NCBI RefSeq assembly: GCF_009730915.1
Contig: NC_052497.1
Location: 1 to 64,000, forward strand
DNA length: 64,000 nt
Source of the DNA: Dioscorea cayenensis subsp. rotundata
Taxonomy: Eukaryota > Streptophyta > Magnoliopsida > Dioscoreales > Dioscoreaceae
Direction: 5' to 3'
Below, piece after piece: positions 33,591 through 47,188 of this stretch; within the stretch, counting starts at the first letter, position 1; each line of letters opens with the position of its first letter. Below the pieces are notes generated by a model. The model was not told the DNA's origin. It saw only the letters and a program-made list of their open reading frames with translations, and made no database searches. The position numbers were made by a program, and so were the translations under genes.

Positions 33591-35454
33591 GTTTTTTTTT
33601 GTTAGTGTTGATATTAATATATAATATATATATTAATTTATCATAAATAAATAATAATAATAATAATGTCTTGGATATTTATGTAACTTAATTAATTATA
33701 GTGATAAAAAAATAATCTAGTAATGTTATCTTGGTAATTTTGATTGTGACGTGCTTGTCAATTTGTTTGTAAAAAAAAAAAGAAGTAAAATTTATGTTAC
33801 TAGTCCTGATGTTTATGTACAGTAGTAATAAGTAATTGTAAGTAGGTTTATAAATGATGGTAAGTACGTACCTTTGTGCAAAAAGTCTATCTGTATATTT
33901 ATGTGTAGGTATGCTTACAAAGGTGGTTGCTGGCTTGACTTTTTTGTCCTTCACATAAATAAAGCATGCATGATTTTATCAATAAATAAATAAAATAAAA
34001 TAAAATAATAAAAAATAAAACATGCATGAAGGCATGGCAACATATACTGTTGTCTTTCTGCAAATATTTGGGCATGCAATATGAATGAATTTGTTGATAC
34101 TTCTCTTTAATATCTTAGCATCTGTTTATCAAAATAAGAGATTAGAAAGGCATGAGAAAAATAAAATAAAATTAAAATAAATAACAATATAGAAATCAAA
34201 TGGCGTCTTGCCTCCTTTGGTGTACAGATATTCCAATATTGTATTTTAATTAGTTTAGTAATCATGTTTACAAGACATTAATTATATATATATTAATCAA
34301 TCAATCACTATAAAAACAACAAGTTTAATGCATGCATGCTAAATAAGAACTAAAATACAATTATAATTGCATCTACACCAAAAAAATTTTTTTTAAAAAA
34401 AGTATAAGACGTCTTTCTTTGATTATATAGCTTGAAATTTTGAGATATGTTTATGTTAATGATTTGTAAAAAGGTTAAAAAAAACAAAGTCTCAGAAAAA
34501 TACATCTTAAAATATAAAATAAATTAAGGAAAACAATTCAAACAACAAATTCACATCTCAAATATCTTTGTTGTTTAGACAATTATCATTTAACTCATTT
34601 TTATTTTTATTTTTCATTTTCATCCTTCATGACTAATCAAGGTCTCTCAACCCCAATCAAGCTCACTAGGACTTGTCAAAACCAACTGCAAAACTCACCA
34701 TGAAGTCCCTTTTTCCTGGTTTAATTTTTGGATGAGAAAAGTCTCTAATTCAAGTAGTGTGCATATACTCAAACATATTTTAAATATATACCCTGTATTA
34801 TAAACCCTGAGAACTCTACCCTACATCCTAAACTTTATAAAAAATATATACATTTAGTTATATGAAACAGTGTCAGATTAATATAAAGACTTGTTTTCTT
34901 CTAGAACTAGGCAAGTTCAACTTGCTCACATGGACTTAATGCTGAAAGAGACAAGGTGAAAAAAGACAGATGAAAACAAGTATAAAAATAAAACTCTCAT
35001 ATATCTGTGTATAATTAAATTAAAGGGGAAAATGTTTTGGAATCCGTCACTTGATAAAGTCAAAGTATTACATTCTAGATGAGCTTGACAGTTGAAACAT
35101 TCAATGTCCAATTTCACGGTACACTGATAACTGACATCACACTGCACCCACACTGAATTAATCTCACTTGATTCACTCTCCAAACAATCAATTACCAACA
35201 AAAAAAAATAAATAAGACAAAAAAAAAAAGTAAAAAAGAACATGTTATATAAGCTTTCAACACCATATATATATATATATATATTTCCACCTTTTTATAC
35301 TATTTCATTAATGTAATGTACTTTATATATAAATACATATATAGAATTAAAATAAAAATTCATAAAATAGAAATTCAAAGAATCCACCTCAAAATCATCT
35401 ATAAATACATGTCACCCTTGCACCACCACCACCACCACCACCACCACCACCACC
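33591..35454. other. spacer between the two UGT copies
   Basis: AT-rich spacer with no gene seen. The right end has (TA)n at 35266-35283 and a (CAC)n run at 35419-35454 directly before the second UGT start. An out-of-frame ATG at 35409 reads through the CAC run as polyhistidine and overlaps the UGT start. Confidence 0.5.
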
Positions 35455-36900
35455 ATGAAGGAAGTGAAGAAAGATCACATCTTAATATTCCCATTCATGG
35501 CACAAGGCCATACCATCCCACTCCTCCACCTTGCCACCTTCCTCTCAACCCACCACCACCTTCAAATCACAATCATCACCACCTCCGGCAACGCTCCTTT
35601 TCTCCGGCAATACCTCCCATCTTCAATCAACCTCTCCATCTTCCCATTCCCTTCTTCTCCTCTCCTCCCCATCGGCGTTGAGTCCACTGATCACCTCTCT
35701 TCTATGGACCTACACCCAATCTTTGTAACCACCATTGCTCATCTCCGACCACACTTGCACCAACTCCTCCACTCCCTCCACCTCTCCAATTCCCTCCCAC
35801 TCTGCCTCATCTCCGACTTCTTCCTCCCTTGGACTCTCGACGTCTGCCGTCTCTTCTCCGTCCCACGTCTCGTCTTTCACGGCATGTCCACCTTCTCTAT
35901 GTTCATCTGCAAATCCATCTACACCCACCTAAAGCCTTCCTCCTTCACCTCCTCCGATGAGCTCTACCATGTCCCCGGTGGTCCTCCTTCTCTTCTCCTC
36001 TCTCGCCACCAAGTCCCAGACATCTTTCTCAACTCCGGTGACCCTAATGACCCTACAACTATCATCCTCGCCGAACACAACACAAGTGACATCAACAGCT
36101 GGGGCATCATCGTCAACAGCTTCTCATTCATTGAACGTGAGTACACTAAACTCTTTGAATCATTCTTCCAGAATGGAACTCGTGCATGGCTCATCGGTCC
36201 TTTATCTCTACTTTCTTCACCGACTCTCACCGACGAGGGTGATTGTCTCCGGTGGCTAAACGACAAGGAAATGAACTCAGTGGTTTACGTAGCGTTTGGG
36301 ACGCAAGCACACTTGACGGCGGAGCAGCTAGAGGAGGTGGCAAATGGGTTGGAGGCGGCGGAGTGTGAGTATCTATGGGTGGTGAGAGATGCTTCATGGC
36401 GGCCGCCGGAGAGGATCACTACCGGAGAAAGAGGAAAGATTGTCCGGTGGGCACCGCAACGTGAGGTGCTACAGCATGAAGCAGTGGGAGGGTTTGTGAG
36501 TCACTGTGGATGGAACTCAGTGTTAGAGAGCATGGTCGCCGGCGTGCCGGTGCTGACGTGGCCGATGATTGCTGAGCAGGCAATCAATGAGATGATGATT
36601 GTTGATGAGTTTGGAGCTGGTTTGAGGTTGAGGAAAGTGGGTGCAGATGGGGTAGTGAAGAAGGAGGAGATAAAGAATGGAGTTAGAGAGTTAATGGTGG
36701 GAGAGAAAGGGAAGAGAGTGAGGAAGAAGATGGAGGAGCTTGGAAGGATGGCAATGGAGGCAGTTGAAGATGGAGGGAGTTCTCATAAGAGTTTGAGTGA
36801 ACTGATTGAAGAGCTCCAGAGATGCAGGAACAGAGAAGATGATGGTTTGGAACTGGAGTCTCTGCATGAGAATCATCAGGAATGTATCAAAATGTCTTGA
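35455..36900 (+). CDS. UDP-glycosyltransferase, UGT90A-like
   Basis: An intronless 481-residue ORF, full length for a plant family-1 UGT. His19 in MAQGHTIPLL is the catalytic base; the Asp in LISDFF is its likely partner. The 44-residue plant UGT signature runs about 332-375 (WAPQREVLQH ... HCGWNSVLES ... MIAEQ) and ends in Gln, which favours UDP-glucose as donor. The FPFMAQGHTIPLLHLA opening resembles UGT90A proteins. The acceptor is unknown; flavonoids or other phenolics are possible. It is the 3' member of a tandem pair with the broken copy 2 kb upstream. The start was chosen by match to the family. An upstream out-of-frame ATG at 35409 might lower translation. Confidence 0.92.
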   Translation: MKEVKKDHILIFPFMAQGHTIPLLHLATFLSTHHHLQITIITTSGNAPFLRQYLPSSINLSIFPFPSSPLLPIGVESTDHLSSMDLHPIFVTTIAHLRPHLHQLLHSLHLSNSLPLCLISDFFLPWTLDVCRLFSVPRLVFHGMSTFSMFICKSIYTHLKPSSFTSSDELYHVPGGPPSLLLSRHQVPDIFLNSGDPNDPTTIILAEHNTSDINSWGIIVNSFSFIEREYTKLFESFFQNGTRAWLIGPLSLLSSPTLTDEGDCLRWLNDKEMNSVVYVAFGTQAHLTAEQLEEVANGLEAAECEYLWVVRDASWRPPERITTGERGKIVRWAPQREVLQHEAVGGFVSHCGWNSVLESMVAGVPVLTWPMIAEQAINEMMIVDEFGAGLRLRKVGADGVVKKEEIKNGVRELMVGEKGKRVRKKMEELGRMAMEAVEDGGSSHKSLSELIEELQRCRNREDDGLELESLHENHQECIKMS

Positions 36901-36956
36901 TTGCCCTTTCTTTTTTTATATATTTATTGCATGTAAGGGTTGATGAACTAATAATG

Positions 36957-36997
<41 letters not shown>

Positions 36998-38308
36998 TAG
37001 AAATAAGAATAAGTACTTTTCTCATAACATATTGCACCTGCTTTATTGCCTATGCATTGTTTTTATGAAATTATTTTTGAGATAATTAATGAAAAAAGAT
37101 GATATAGTCTATACTAGTAAAAATTAAGATGTCTAAATGTATGAACAGTAAACATGGAAGACTATTATTCATAAAAATAAAAGTGTAGTTGGAGATCATA
37201 CGATTATTGTATTGTTGATTAAGTAGTACATGTATCTCATATATATATATGATAGTACATCACCAAGTGGATAACATAACAATAAGAAACCAAAAGCATA
37301 ATTACTTTAAGAACCTAAACAATACATAGCCAAAGTATCCTTCAAAAGCCAGTATTAAAACAACATAAAAGAGGCAACAGAAAATAAGTGAGCAAGAGGC
37401 TTATCAAAGGATTAGACATAAAACTTATTTCTAGTTCATGTGAATCTTTATTATTAAGATTTTTAAAAATAAAAAAAAAGGCATGTAGTACCTAATAATA
37501 ACTGGTTCATCACTGAAAATTTGAGTCTTTATTTATCAGCGCTATACGTGCATAAATTTTCTTACTGTTAACAGAGATCAACTCTTACCTTAATAGATAA
37601 AAACCACAAGAAAAAACATTAAATTCAAGATTGCAGATATTCAGTTTGATTCGCTTTAATCTTAGTATTTATTTTCCATTGCATAATAATGCATCAAACA
37701 AATATTATATTTATCATTTTCTTATTTCTTTAATACTCGCAAAACATTCATTTTTCTCACCTCAAAAGCGCAAAAAAACAAAAAAAAACAAAAAGAGTTA
37801 TTCCACAATTCAAAAGACCACATTCGAGATAAGAACTACAACAAACATACCAGAAGATTGCAGTTTTGCAAATAAATAGCAATCCATTTTCTTTTCTTTA
37901 ATAGTTCGATTTGTATGGATTTCAATTAATCCAAATAAAATAATTGAAGACAGACTCGCATTCAAAGGCTGAACAACTTGTCATTACAGTGAAGAAGGAT
38001 CAAAGGAAAAAAAAATCAATCAAACAACTCCGCAATTTTCAAAACCTCATGCTGTTTTGTTGCACACTGGGTCTAATTTCAGTTATATGTCCCTTAGAGC
38101 TGAAATGGTATGAATTGCATCATTAAAACTTGCTCAACTATATATCAATACTAATTATACATAAGATTATGAGCCTCAAATTAAAAAGGAAATAGCTTAA
38201 GAAGTGGGATTTCGGCCAATGTTTCTGTCATGTTCTAATAAATCCTACCCCAAAATTAGCCGTGATCTGTGCAATTAATTAAAGTAGAAATAATATATGA
38301 GTTTACCT
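36901..38308. other. spacer 3' of the second UGT
   Basis: AT-rich, with (TA)n at 36965-36993. No convincing gene is seen. Open stretches such as 37944-38126 have no recognisable similarity. Confidence 0.45.
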
Positions 38309-39770
38309 GCATGACCATCAATGTTGGATTGATCTGAACGCCCATTTCTTGCTCTTGCTCAAGCTGCACCATTGCCATTTCTAGGCAATTACATGGTAGG
38401 ATTTGAATCCTAAATCGAAATAAAGGTCATTATGAGCTAAAGATCAATTAAGAAGAAACAAAATGAGATTTTTTACTACCTCCATGCACAAAAACTTTGA
38501 ATTGTTCTTCCAAATCCAGTGGATTCCAATCAAATTCTCATCTCTTTTCCATTTCACCTTTCTTGCTCTTGCCCTGTTGCATCATTATACCTCTCCCTGT
38601 TAAGATTTGTCTCCCTACATTTTTTGGTTTTTGTTAGTTCAGAAACACACTTTGCATTAGTTCCCAAGGATTAAAGTAACAACACTCCACAGTAGCATCT
38701 GGATGAAAATCACTCTGTTCATAAAGAACAAAAATTCAAACTACAAGAAATATATTGGGAGCATCCAGATGGAAAAATCACTTTGGGCATAAGGAACGAA
38801 AATTCAAAGCTCAAACCATATGATATATATATATATATATAAGGAACTTTTCACATTTTAGGCAAAACCACTTCGAAGGATGCAAAAACACTTACAACAA
38901 ATACATTTCCTCCCAGTTTTTTTACACTGAAGATTTTTTTGTACAAAAGGAAGAAAGAGAGCCCTGCTAATCAAAGTTTCATAATACTGATATTCAGAAA
39001 TGTTTACCTCAGCTAAGAATTTATCAACAATGTTTCTCAATAGAGACTATAAATTTAAGATCCAAAATCTAGAAACACAGATAAACTACATTTGTAGTAT
39101 GTATTACTGATACAATCCAGAGACTTTGGATAATGCCAAGAAAACATAACAAAGAAAACAATCTAAAGAAGAAACCACCAAAGAAAAGCAAGCAATTTGA
39201 ACATACATCTTATGAAGATCCAAACCCTAAAATCACACAATTAATTCAAATTCATCCAATTTATTATTGACATAATCCAGAGACTATGATGATGCCAAGA
39301 GCCCTAATACAGAAAGCAAATCAAAGAATGAACAAAACCAGAAAAGCAAGTAATTTATGCATAAATTTACTTCTTCAAACCCTAGAAACACAGAATTAAT
39401 CAACTCATAATATAATCCAAAGCCTTTGATGCTAAGAACCCTAAAAAGAAGCAATTTTTACTGAAGAAAACATACAAAAAGCAAGTAATCCATGGAACAA
39501 TCATGCCCTAAAAATAAACTCTATTCATCATCCAAGATCGAGAAAACACGCAAGAAAACCAATACGCTCATGCTCGTCATCAAATACATCAATAAATTCA
39601 AGAAAGAAAGTTAATCAAGCAAACCTGGATCAATAGGGAAACGAAATATGAAAAAATTCCAGCAGATCGGAGGAGAGCTCGCCGTCGACGTCGACGTCAA
39701 CGCCGAGGAACAAGACCGTCCTCGCCGGACAACGGGAGCGAGGAAGAGGAAATGGAGGATTTTTTCGAGC
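38309..39770 (-). other. possible short minus-strand gene, unrecognised
   Basis: Near 39640-39770 a GC-rich segment with GTCGACGTCGACGTC looks like a leader exon ending CAG|GTTTGCTT. Lower down, a minus-strand exon-like segment (about 38408-38309) between TTTAG and GTAAAC is open and protein-like: IQILPCNCLEMAMVQLEQEQ, then EMGVQINPTLMVMQ. Another open stretch lies at about 38480-38580. I could not join these in frame or recognise the family. The intron-like part (39060-39500) holds three diverged repeats built on GAGACT...GATGCCAAGA. It may be a small gene or a non-coding transcript. Confidence 0.28.
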
Positions 39771-40352
39771 ACTTGGTCTATAGAATAATTTTGTTTTTTG
39801 GCAGTGGTTTTATTGCAAAATCTTCCAATAAAAAAAGCGCAGAAAAGAACCTATATTTAATAAAATTTACAATAGGGGGCATTCTAAAAAATGGCTAAAC
39901 TTCAGTGAATTTTTACGGTTTAGTGAACCTAAATTTAATAAAAATTATATATATTGTCTATTTTCTTTGTCATTCCCATAATTAGTATCATTTTTTTAAA
40001 TCATCAGTAAGAAAGCATGACAATTTTTTTTTAAAAATGTCAATAAATTGAGGATTTAAACCCTACATTTTTTACTTAAGATAATGAAATAGATGTGGTG
40101 TAACAAAATTCTTGATTTGAATCTTTCCATCACGGGAAGTACATCTATATATGTATATTATTTAAATGTGGATAAATTACATATGAAAAACTGAGCTCTA
40201 TAATATTTATGCTCTTTACCTACTTAAGTTAGAGTTTGAATTCATCTTTTTAGCCAGATGAAAAATTTTATGTAGGATCATCATTGGCTAGTATATGGTA
40301 ATCCTGTGCTTGGTTTTCTTTGTTTATATATATATATATATATATAAAGAGG

Positions 40353-40373
40353 CCGTGTCTTCTACGGACACGG
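40353..40373. repeat. short hairpin, 7-bp arms
   Basis: CCGTGTC and GACACGG flank a seven-base loop, just after a (TA)n run. Its role is unknown. Confidence 0.4.
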
Positions 40374-40638
40374 ACATTCGTAGAACAGAACATTTTTTTT
40401 TTGTATTTGTTGGATTCAAATCCAACAGCTGAAACCTTTACTTTTTCAACAATTTTTTTCTACAGTAGTTTCAACAGTCCTTGCTACAGTATTAATGAGA
40501 TGCATAGTCATTGATCTGAATTATTCATTCATAATTATTACAGTAAACTGATAAATCTGAACTGTTAAACCTGATTTCTACTACACTAAAACTAATAAAC
40601 CAAACAACAACTCCAACAACCCATATCCAGTTGAAACC

Positions 40639-40659
40639 GGGATACCACGTTGGTATCCC
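40639..40659. repeat. short hairpin, 9-bp arms
   Basis: GGGATACCA and TGGTATCCC flank a three-base loop CGT. Its role is unknown; it may be the end of a decayed inverted-repeat element. Confidence 0.4.
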
Positions 40660-42600
40660 ATTCAATCAAAGGATGTCACCTCATCACTAAAATATATTAG
40701 CTTTTATTCTTAAATCTACAAAAAAACCCAAAAAAAACCTGAAATGTTTGCATGCACTACAAAACTCCTCCTCCTAGATTTATGCCTGCAGATTTGCAGT
40801 TTTGGGATTTCTCTTCTCTCATTTTCAAAAACAAATGCCACCTCATATCTAAAGCATTTCTAACTTCTGACTGGATTGTTGCAAAGGAAGCATCAAAGAA
40901 AGGGATGACCACTAGGAAGAACTCTCACACCAAATACAAACATTATATAATAAAATGTAAATAAATTATATTTAGATGGTGAATAACATTAGTGAATGAT
41001 TGTAATTAGGAATTGTTACTAATACAGGGAGGTTATTATTAGTTTTAAAATTTGGATTAAAATATCAAAATATACTAAAAAAAATAGTACATTGGTGCAT
41101 CATAATGTATAGCATAACTATCAATATGTATCGTATAACAAAGTATAATGATTAATGAATAACAAAATATAAATCCGAAAAAAAAAAGTGATTCAACAAT
41201 AAAATAATACAATTCTATAATAAACCAATTTCCCAAATACCAATATGTAATATGATGTTGTTATTATTTTGTGATGCATCACAAAATGAGAGTTAGAAGT
41301 TGTAAAATGTAAGAGGTTGAATGATAAAAAATAAATAAATAAATTTTCATATTTGTATCTTATAATAAATATTTTTATTTTTATTTTTATTCAAATATGA
41401 CAAGTGCAATTAGTTAGAACAAATCAAGAATTGATCCTCAAATCCTAGCTATTGTTTGTCCACTTCACACGCGCACACACAAAAGGCCTCTTGAGTACAC
41501 ATCTTTGCTAAGGGTCTGCTTGTTTGTCTTAAGCCCATGTTTTTTAAAATTTTTGACAATGATATTTTATGTATTATTATTATTATTATTATTATTAAAG
41601 CAAAATCACATAATGAATTATCACGACTAAAAATTCAAGATATTTTTTAAAGAAAAAAGTTAAAAAAAAATCATTGTGATTTGCGAAATTTACAAAATAA
41701 GGAGTGAGATAATGGTGTGATTTTTTTCAGTTTTTAAAATGTTAATGATATTAACTGTCTTTTTTTTTACTGAAGCAAAATTGTTCATTCATATAAAAAT
41801 CCCCCACATACATAAAAACATAATTTTTTTCAACATAATTTTATTTAATTTTTGAAATTTTAATTTTTTTAAGTAAAATTTTAAAAAAATTAATAAACTT
41901 AAAAATATATATATATTTTTGTTATATGAGTAGATTTTAAATAAAATAACAATTTCGTCCATGTGAGTTAACACTGTTAATGGTCTAATAACGATTTTCT
42001 TCTTTTGACAAATCTAAAAAACCACGCATCACAAAATCGGAAAAAAAAAAAAAAAAAAAACTTCACTTCTTATTTAGCGAATCTCGGAAACCTTTTTTTA
42101 TATTTTTTCCTATTTTTTATACCATAGAATTAGCATCATTGAACACCTTCTCCAACTCTTCTCCAACTCCAAGCCATCATCCCTCCCATTCCTCCATGTC
42201 TGAACCTTCTTCAGTGAGTTCACTCTTTAACTCCTGTGACAACACCCAAAAAATAAATAGAAAACACCTCATGACTACAAAAGAAATTGAGAAAAATAAA
42301 AAGTAACAACTAAAGAAAAATCAATCACTGAGATACTATGAATTGCAAGTAAGTTTGACACAAAGAATTCCTGGTGTACATTTTTTTAGTACCCATGATA
42401 TTGGCACTGGTCGGAAATTCACAGCCTCGAGTGACCGGAGAAAAAAAGGGGTATGTACAGAGTTACAACTTATCGGAACAATAATTCAGCAAATCTTGAC
42501 TGATGAAAAGCTAGTTTTTGGAGCATTAGGAGATTTCCTTCATTTCGTATAACATGCCAAGGTGTAATATATTAAGGTTTACCTGGCAACTACCAGAGAG
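40660..42600. other. AT-rich spacer 3' of YJU2
   Basis: No gene is seen. It holds (ATT)n at about 41573-41597 and an A-run near 42040. The last part is probably the 3' untranslated region of YJU2. Confidence 0.45.
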
Positions 42601-42614
42601 CTTGATCGTATCAA

Positions 42615-45600
42615 TCACTCACTTTCGTCGCTGTCATAGTTCTGACAGAGTGAAAGAAGCCCGGTGGGTGTGTCACCTTCTTTCGCATCATTTTTGTTCG
42701 CATCTTTCGGTTTGTTGTTTTCAGGAGGTTCAGTGCGGGGTTTCTTCCTTGCATCACTTGACACTGTCTTTGGCTTCAGCATGAATTTTGGCTTTAGAGG
42801 CGATGAAGCGCCAACTGTGTCTAACAAAGAATTAAGAGAAAGATCTAGTTAGTTGAAAAGTAGCAAAAACAGTTGCACATCAAACGGCACGACTACATTT
42901 GACAAGATTAGAATACAAGGCCACTAAAATACATCAAAAACATTGACAGATATATATCACTGTCTTTGGAAAGTTTTAATGTTATGCTTGGGAGCTTGGA
43001 GGTTAAATAAATATAAAGTTAACCAAGAGATGAAAGAGAAATGTGACAAAAAGAAAAGAGAGAAAAAAAAAGTCTGAAGCCTGAAGGGGTTTGACAAATA
43101 TAAACAAAACCAGAAGATGAAAAGATGAGACAGAAGGTAAGAGTGGAAAAGTGAAAGAAGTTGATGATAAAAACCAAAGTAACGGTTTACAATAACGTGA
43201 AAAAAAAACTTGATTCTCAGATATATTTTCATTTCCCTCATTTTCTTTAGAAGTTGAGATGAATCATGGCTTAAGAGCAAATGAAACCAATTGGAATTTA
43301 AATTTGTAAGCAAATTGAGAAAAAAAATATTACTACCGATTCATGATAAATTTCTTATAAAGTAACAAATTAGATGAGGGTGAAATCAAAAGATGACATG
43401 TTGAATAGAGCCTACCTCCACGTTTAGATGCATTGAAAATACTAGTTTTTGCCAAGGTGTCCGTAGGATTACCCACACAAGCAAGAATTTCTGAAGCATG
43501 TTTTATCTGAGACAAAAATAATTAAAAATTAGCAACTCACAAGTGATGAGATTGATAGAAATTTCAATTCAAAGCAAACCTAATATTACGCCAATTTAAT
43601 TGGAAATACAATAAAAACAATAAATACCAAACCACAGTTTAAAATATTTTTAAAAAGCTAAATATGCCAAGAAAGGAAAAGTTTTGCTGAATCTCAATAT
43701 TGAAAAAAAAAAAAGTATGCTTCACATTATAAAATATTAAAAATATCATAATAACATACCTTGGTGTCAGAATTTGATGAATCACCTGCTATATTGGATG
43801 GCTGATGTGAATCTTTTACATCATCATCATCATCATCAATTCTCCGAAGATAACCACCTTGTGAACTCTCCTGCAACACATGTTGTCCTCATAAACTTTC
43901 TCACTTAACATTAAAATTTCATTAAATGACAAGCACACAGATCTTAGAAAAGGCACAACATAAATAAATAGTTACTTACCTGGTAAATTGATCTAATAAG
44001 AGCTTCATCTTCTTCCGTAATTTCTTCCTCCTGCCAAGGAACAAAAACATTAATTAGGCTCGGTTCTTTGGAGGTGTTTGCATATAAAAATGAAATAAAC
44101 GTATCAATTAATAGCTCACAGCTGATGCACAAACATGTGGCAATAAACAGGCGATTTATGTTTTTATGTTTGGAAATTTGATAGGTTATGGTACCTCTCC
44201 ACCTTCCCATGCTATTATTAACTTCCCCTTAGGTTTAAGGCTCCAGTCTTTAGACATCCACGCTTTGCAACGTGGCCCTATATGGGGTGAAATACATACA
44301 GGTGGCTGAATTTTAGCATTAGCATTTCAGAAAATATTTCGAATCAAGTAGATTAACATCTGCTTCCATAAATGCTGGAAACTTGCTTGGCTTTCACTGA
44401 AAAGCATGGAAGAAGTGAAATCAAATATGTGGAAAACCCATATATGTGATCTCTTATCTACTTATTCTTCGTAGGAGGTGCTAGGTCCCTAGACAAACTA
44501 AAAATCCAAAATATGTATCCTCTACATTTCACCAAACATAATGAATCAAATGGACGACCATCATGTGGATATGCTAATAGTATGGCATCATGAATTTGAT
44601 GATAAATATATAATGCTGATCAAAACAAATCCTATTAAGAAAATTGAGAAGTCCGGATAGGTTGTTCCTGTACGACAACACAAGATAGTTCAATTTGAAT
44701 CTTTTGTTTCTATAAATCTATATGGGCAAGAACAAGGATTGTTTTAACTAGAATCTGATGTAAAGTTAAATCTATTTGAACTTTTTCTAAAGGCAGAATA
44801 CAGTAACAGTTTAAGCAATATCTTACTTTCAGGAAGATACACATGCACTCAAATCTTGATTATAGAATCCCACCACAAAAAAAAAAGTAGCAGTCTGATT
44901 CATGTTTGTTTTTGTATTAACATTTATTTTTATCATTTTTGGCACTATATAATTTCTACTACCTAAAGTCTATTTTTTTTTTCTTGATGGATCACAATGC
45001 CTTAAAAGAAAAACTTTATAGAAAATGACACACTAAAATTCTCAACATATTGACCAAGAAACAAGAAGTTATGCTCCACCTATCTTAAAGTGAAGGAAAT
45101 TTAGAACATTTGCGACGTTTTCACACATCATTTATAGGCTTATAGCTATAGTCTCCTTTAAACAATTCATATTCAAAGAAAAGAAACAGAATAAACTCCA
45201 AAATCTGTTATTCTTCATATTAATAGTTCAAAATGTTTGTTCTTAGAAGTACTCAAGTGAGCCCTACTCAACTAAGCATAAGTATTATCAAAAGGGAACT
45301 GTACTTACAAATGTATCCTACATAATAAAAAAAAAAAGAGAAATTACAATCTAAAGAGTTTATGAGAAGATACAAACATTTAATAGGAAGCAAGAAGCAC
45401 AAGTTTCCATCATTTTATATATTATACCAACCAAAGCTAAAACAGACTATGGAAATGGAAAATTCACTTGCTGAATCAATTATGCCATCCATATTGAATT
45501 AATGACTTAAGAATAGAATTGAACTACAAATACAACTCCAGAACAATGAAAATACTTAATTATCTCTTGTGTCAATATATATATATATATATGAAGTCAA

Positions 45601-47188
45601 AAACCATACCTTCTCATTAACTGGCTTTTGCAAAGCTTGAAGCATAAGATCAATGCTCACAGTTGCATGCCTAGACTGGAAAATATTAAAAGAAAAAATA
45701 CAAGTCAGTATCATGGAGAAATGGGCAGTGAAGAATAAAAAACTTTTTCACATGCTAAATGCAAATGGAAACTATATGATGTGGTAACAGGATGAGAAAA
45801 GGAGAATGTATTGCCTGCTACATTTGCAAGATGAACAACAACCCACAAACTAGCAGATAACAGAATTTAGCTTTTACCTTCATGGACTTCATTTCTTCTA
45901 GTGCAGCAAGAATATCCATATCTTGTTTAGAATCCATTGCTCTATTCTCCAATGACTTCATCGCATCACCCATCTCTTCTTCCTCTCTCTTCCTCTTTGC
46001 TGTGTCTGTCGCCTGTAACAAGATAACATAGGATTACACATCCCAATTCCTGACAAAAAAACGAACATAACAGACAAGTCTTGATCAACATGTGATCTCA
46101 GCAGAGTATTTGAAAAAATTCCTCACCTCATCCTCATCACGCCAAGGCTCAAAATTACGAGCAGCTCCTGATTCAACAACATAATCTGAATTCTGAGGAT
46201 CTGTCTTAAATGTAATCTCTGCAGAGCATTTTGTGCATTTGAAATAGAAACGGAATATTTGGATTCCCAAGTATGTCTGTGAATGCCAAAACATAAACAA
46301 AATAAGTGTAATGCCAAACATATCTCATTCCAAACTTGCATCACAAGTAAAATTTAAAACCAAATCCTAGAATAAAACTTATCATAGAAATAAATTAAGG
46401 GCATGATTTATCTGAGAGAAAATTAAAGCAATAGGATCATATCCTTTTTCTAAAATAAAAATGTCATGCGAACTCTAATCTCATTCCCAAGTGATAAAGA
46501 ATTAAAGTGTTGCCCAAGAACGTGTGATGTAAATATAGGTCATCAATAAACAAACTGCTTCATTAGCTCTGATAGCAATAAGAGACACATAGACTAATAA
46601 AACTACAAGATCATGGTAAAAATTAGTGCCACACACCAACATTATACTTGAAAACAAAAAGGAACAAATCATACTACAGGGAAACAAAAAATTTGGCAAT
46701 TTCAGTCAAGAAAAATTTGACCGAAATAAGAACCATAATTAAAGTCAAGAAATTAAAATTCATTTCTAAGTTCTCTAGCCCATCCCCCGCCACCGCCCCC
46801 CTGATTGCGACCTTCAGTAAAAGTTCAGGCAATAAAACTACGCTTAAGTTAGCCTAATGGTGCAATTGAATCCTAGAATTTCGAAAAATTGGATAAAAGC
46901 TACAAAATTTAAGGGAATCTCAGCAAAATTATTGGAAAAAAAAAACCTAAAAAGAAAAAATTTGAGGCTTTCTTGAATTAGGGATAGAACCTCGCCAATG
47001 ACATCCTCTTTTCTGGAATTGAACTTGGTGCCCTTATAGATGTAAGTCCCGCAAGTGCTGCAGCGAATACTCATCGGAAGCATCATCCGCACTTTGATCT
47101 GTTGATTCTTCGGCTGTCTCCGGCGCGGGATCTTCGCCGGATCGAAATCCGGTGGGTAGTACTTGTTGAGAACCTTCCGCTCACCCAT
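42615..47188 (-). CDS. YJU2: splicing factor YJU2 (CCDC94 homologue)
   Basis: Eight exons join in phase on the minus strand: 46991-47188, 46127-46276, 45878-46012, 45610-45675, 43980-44030, 43760-43870, 43416-43506 and 42615-42814, giving 333 residues. The N terminus [20 protein letters not shown] is the YJU2 signature. Two CxxC pairs (C43/C46 and C80/C83) form the zinc site. [20 protein letters not shown], a [20 protein letters not shown] coiled segment and [20 protein letters not shown] follow. The tail is lysine-rich and acidic, ending YDSDESE. YJU2 joins the spliceosome through the Prp19-related complex and positions the branch helix for the first step of splicing. It is a single, full-length gene in the nucleus with no lesion seen. 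The longest intron is 45609-44031. Confidence 0.95.
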
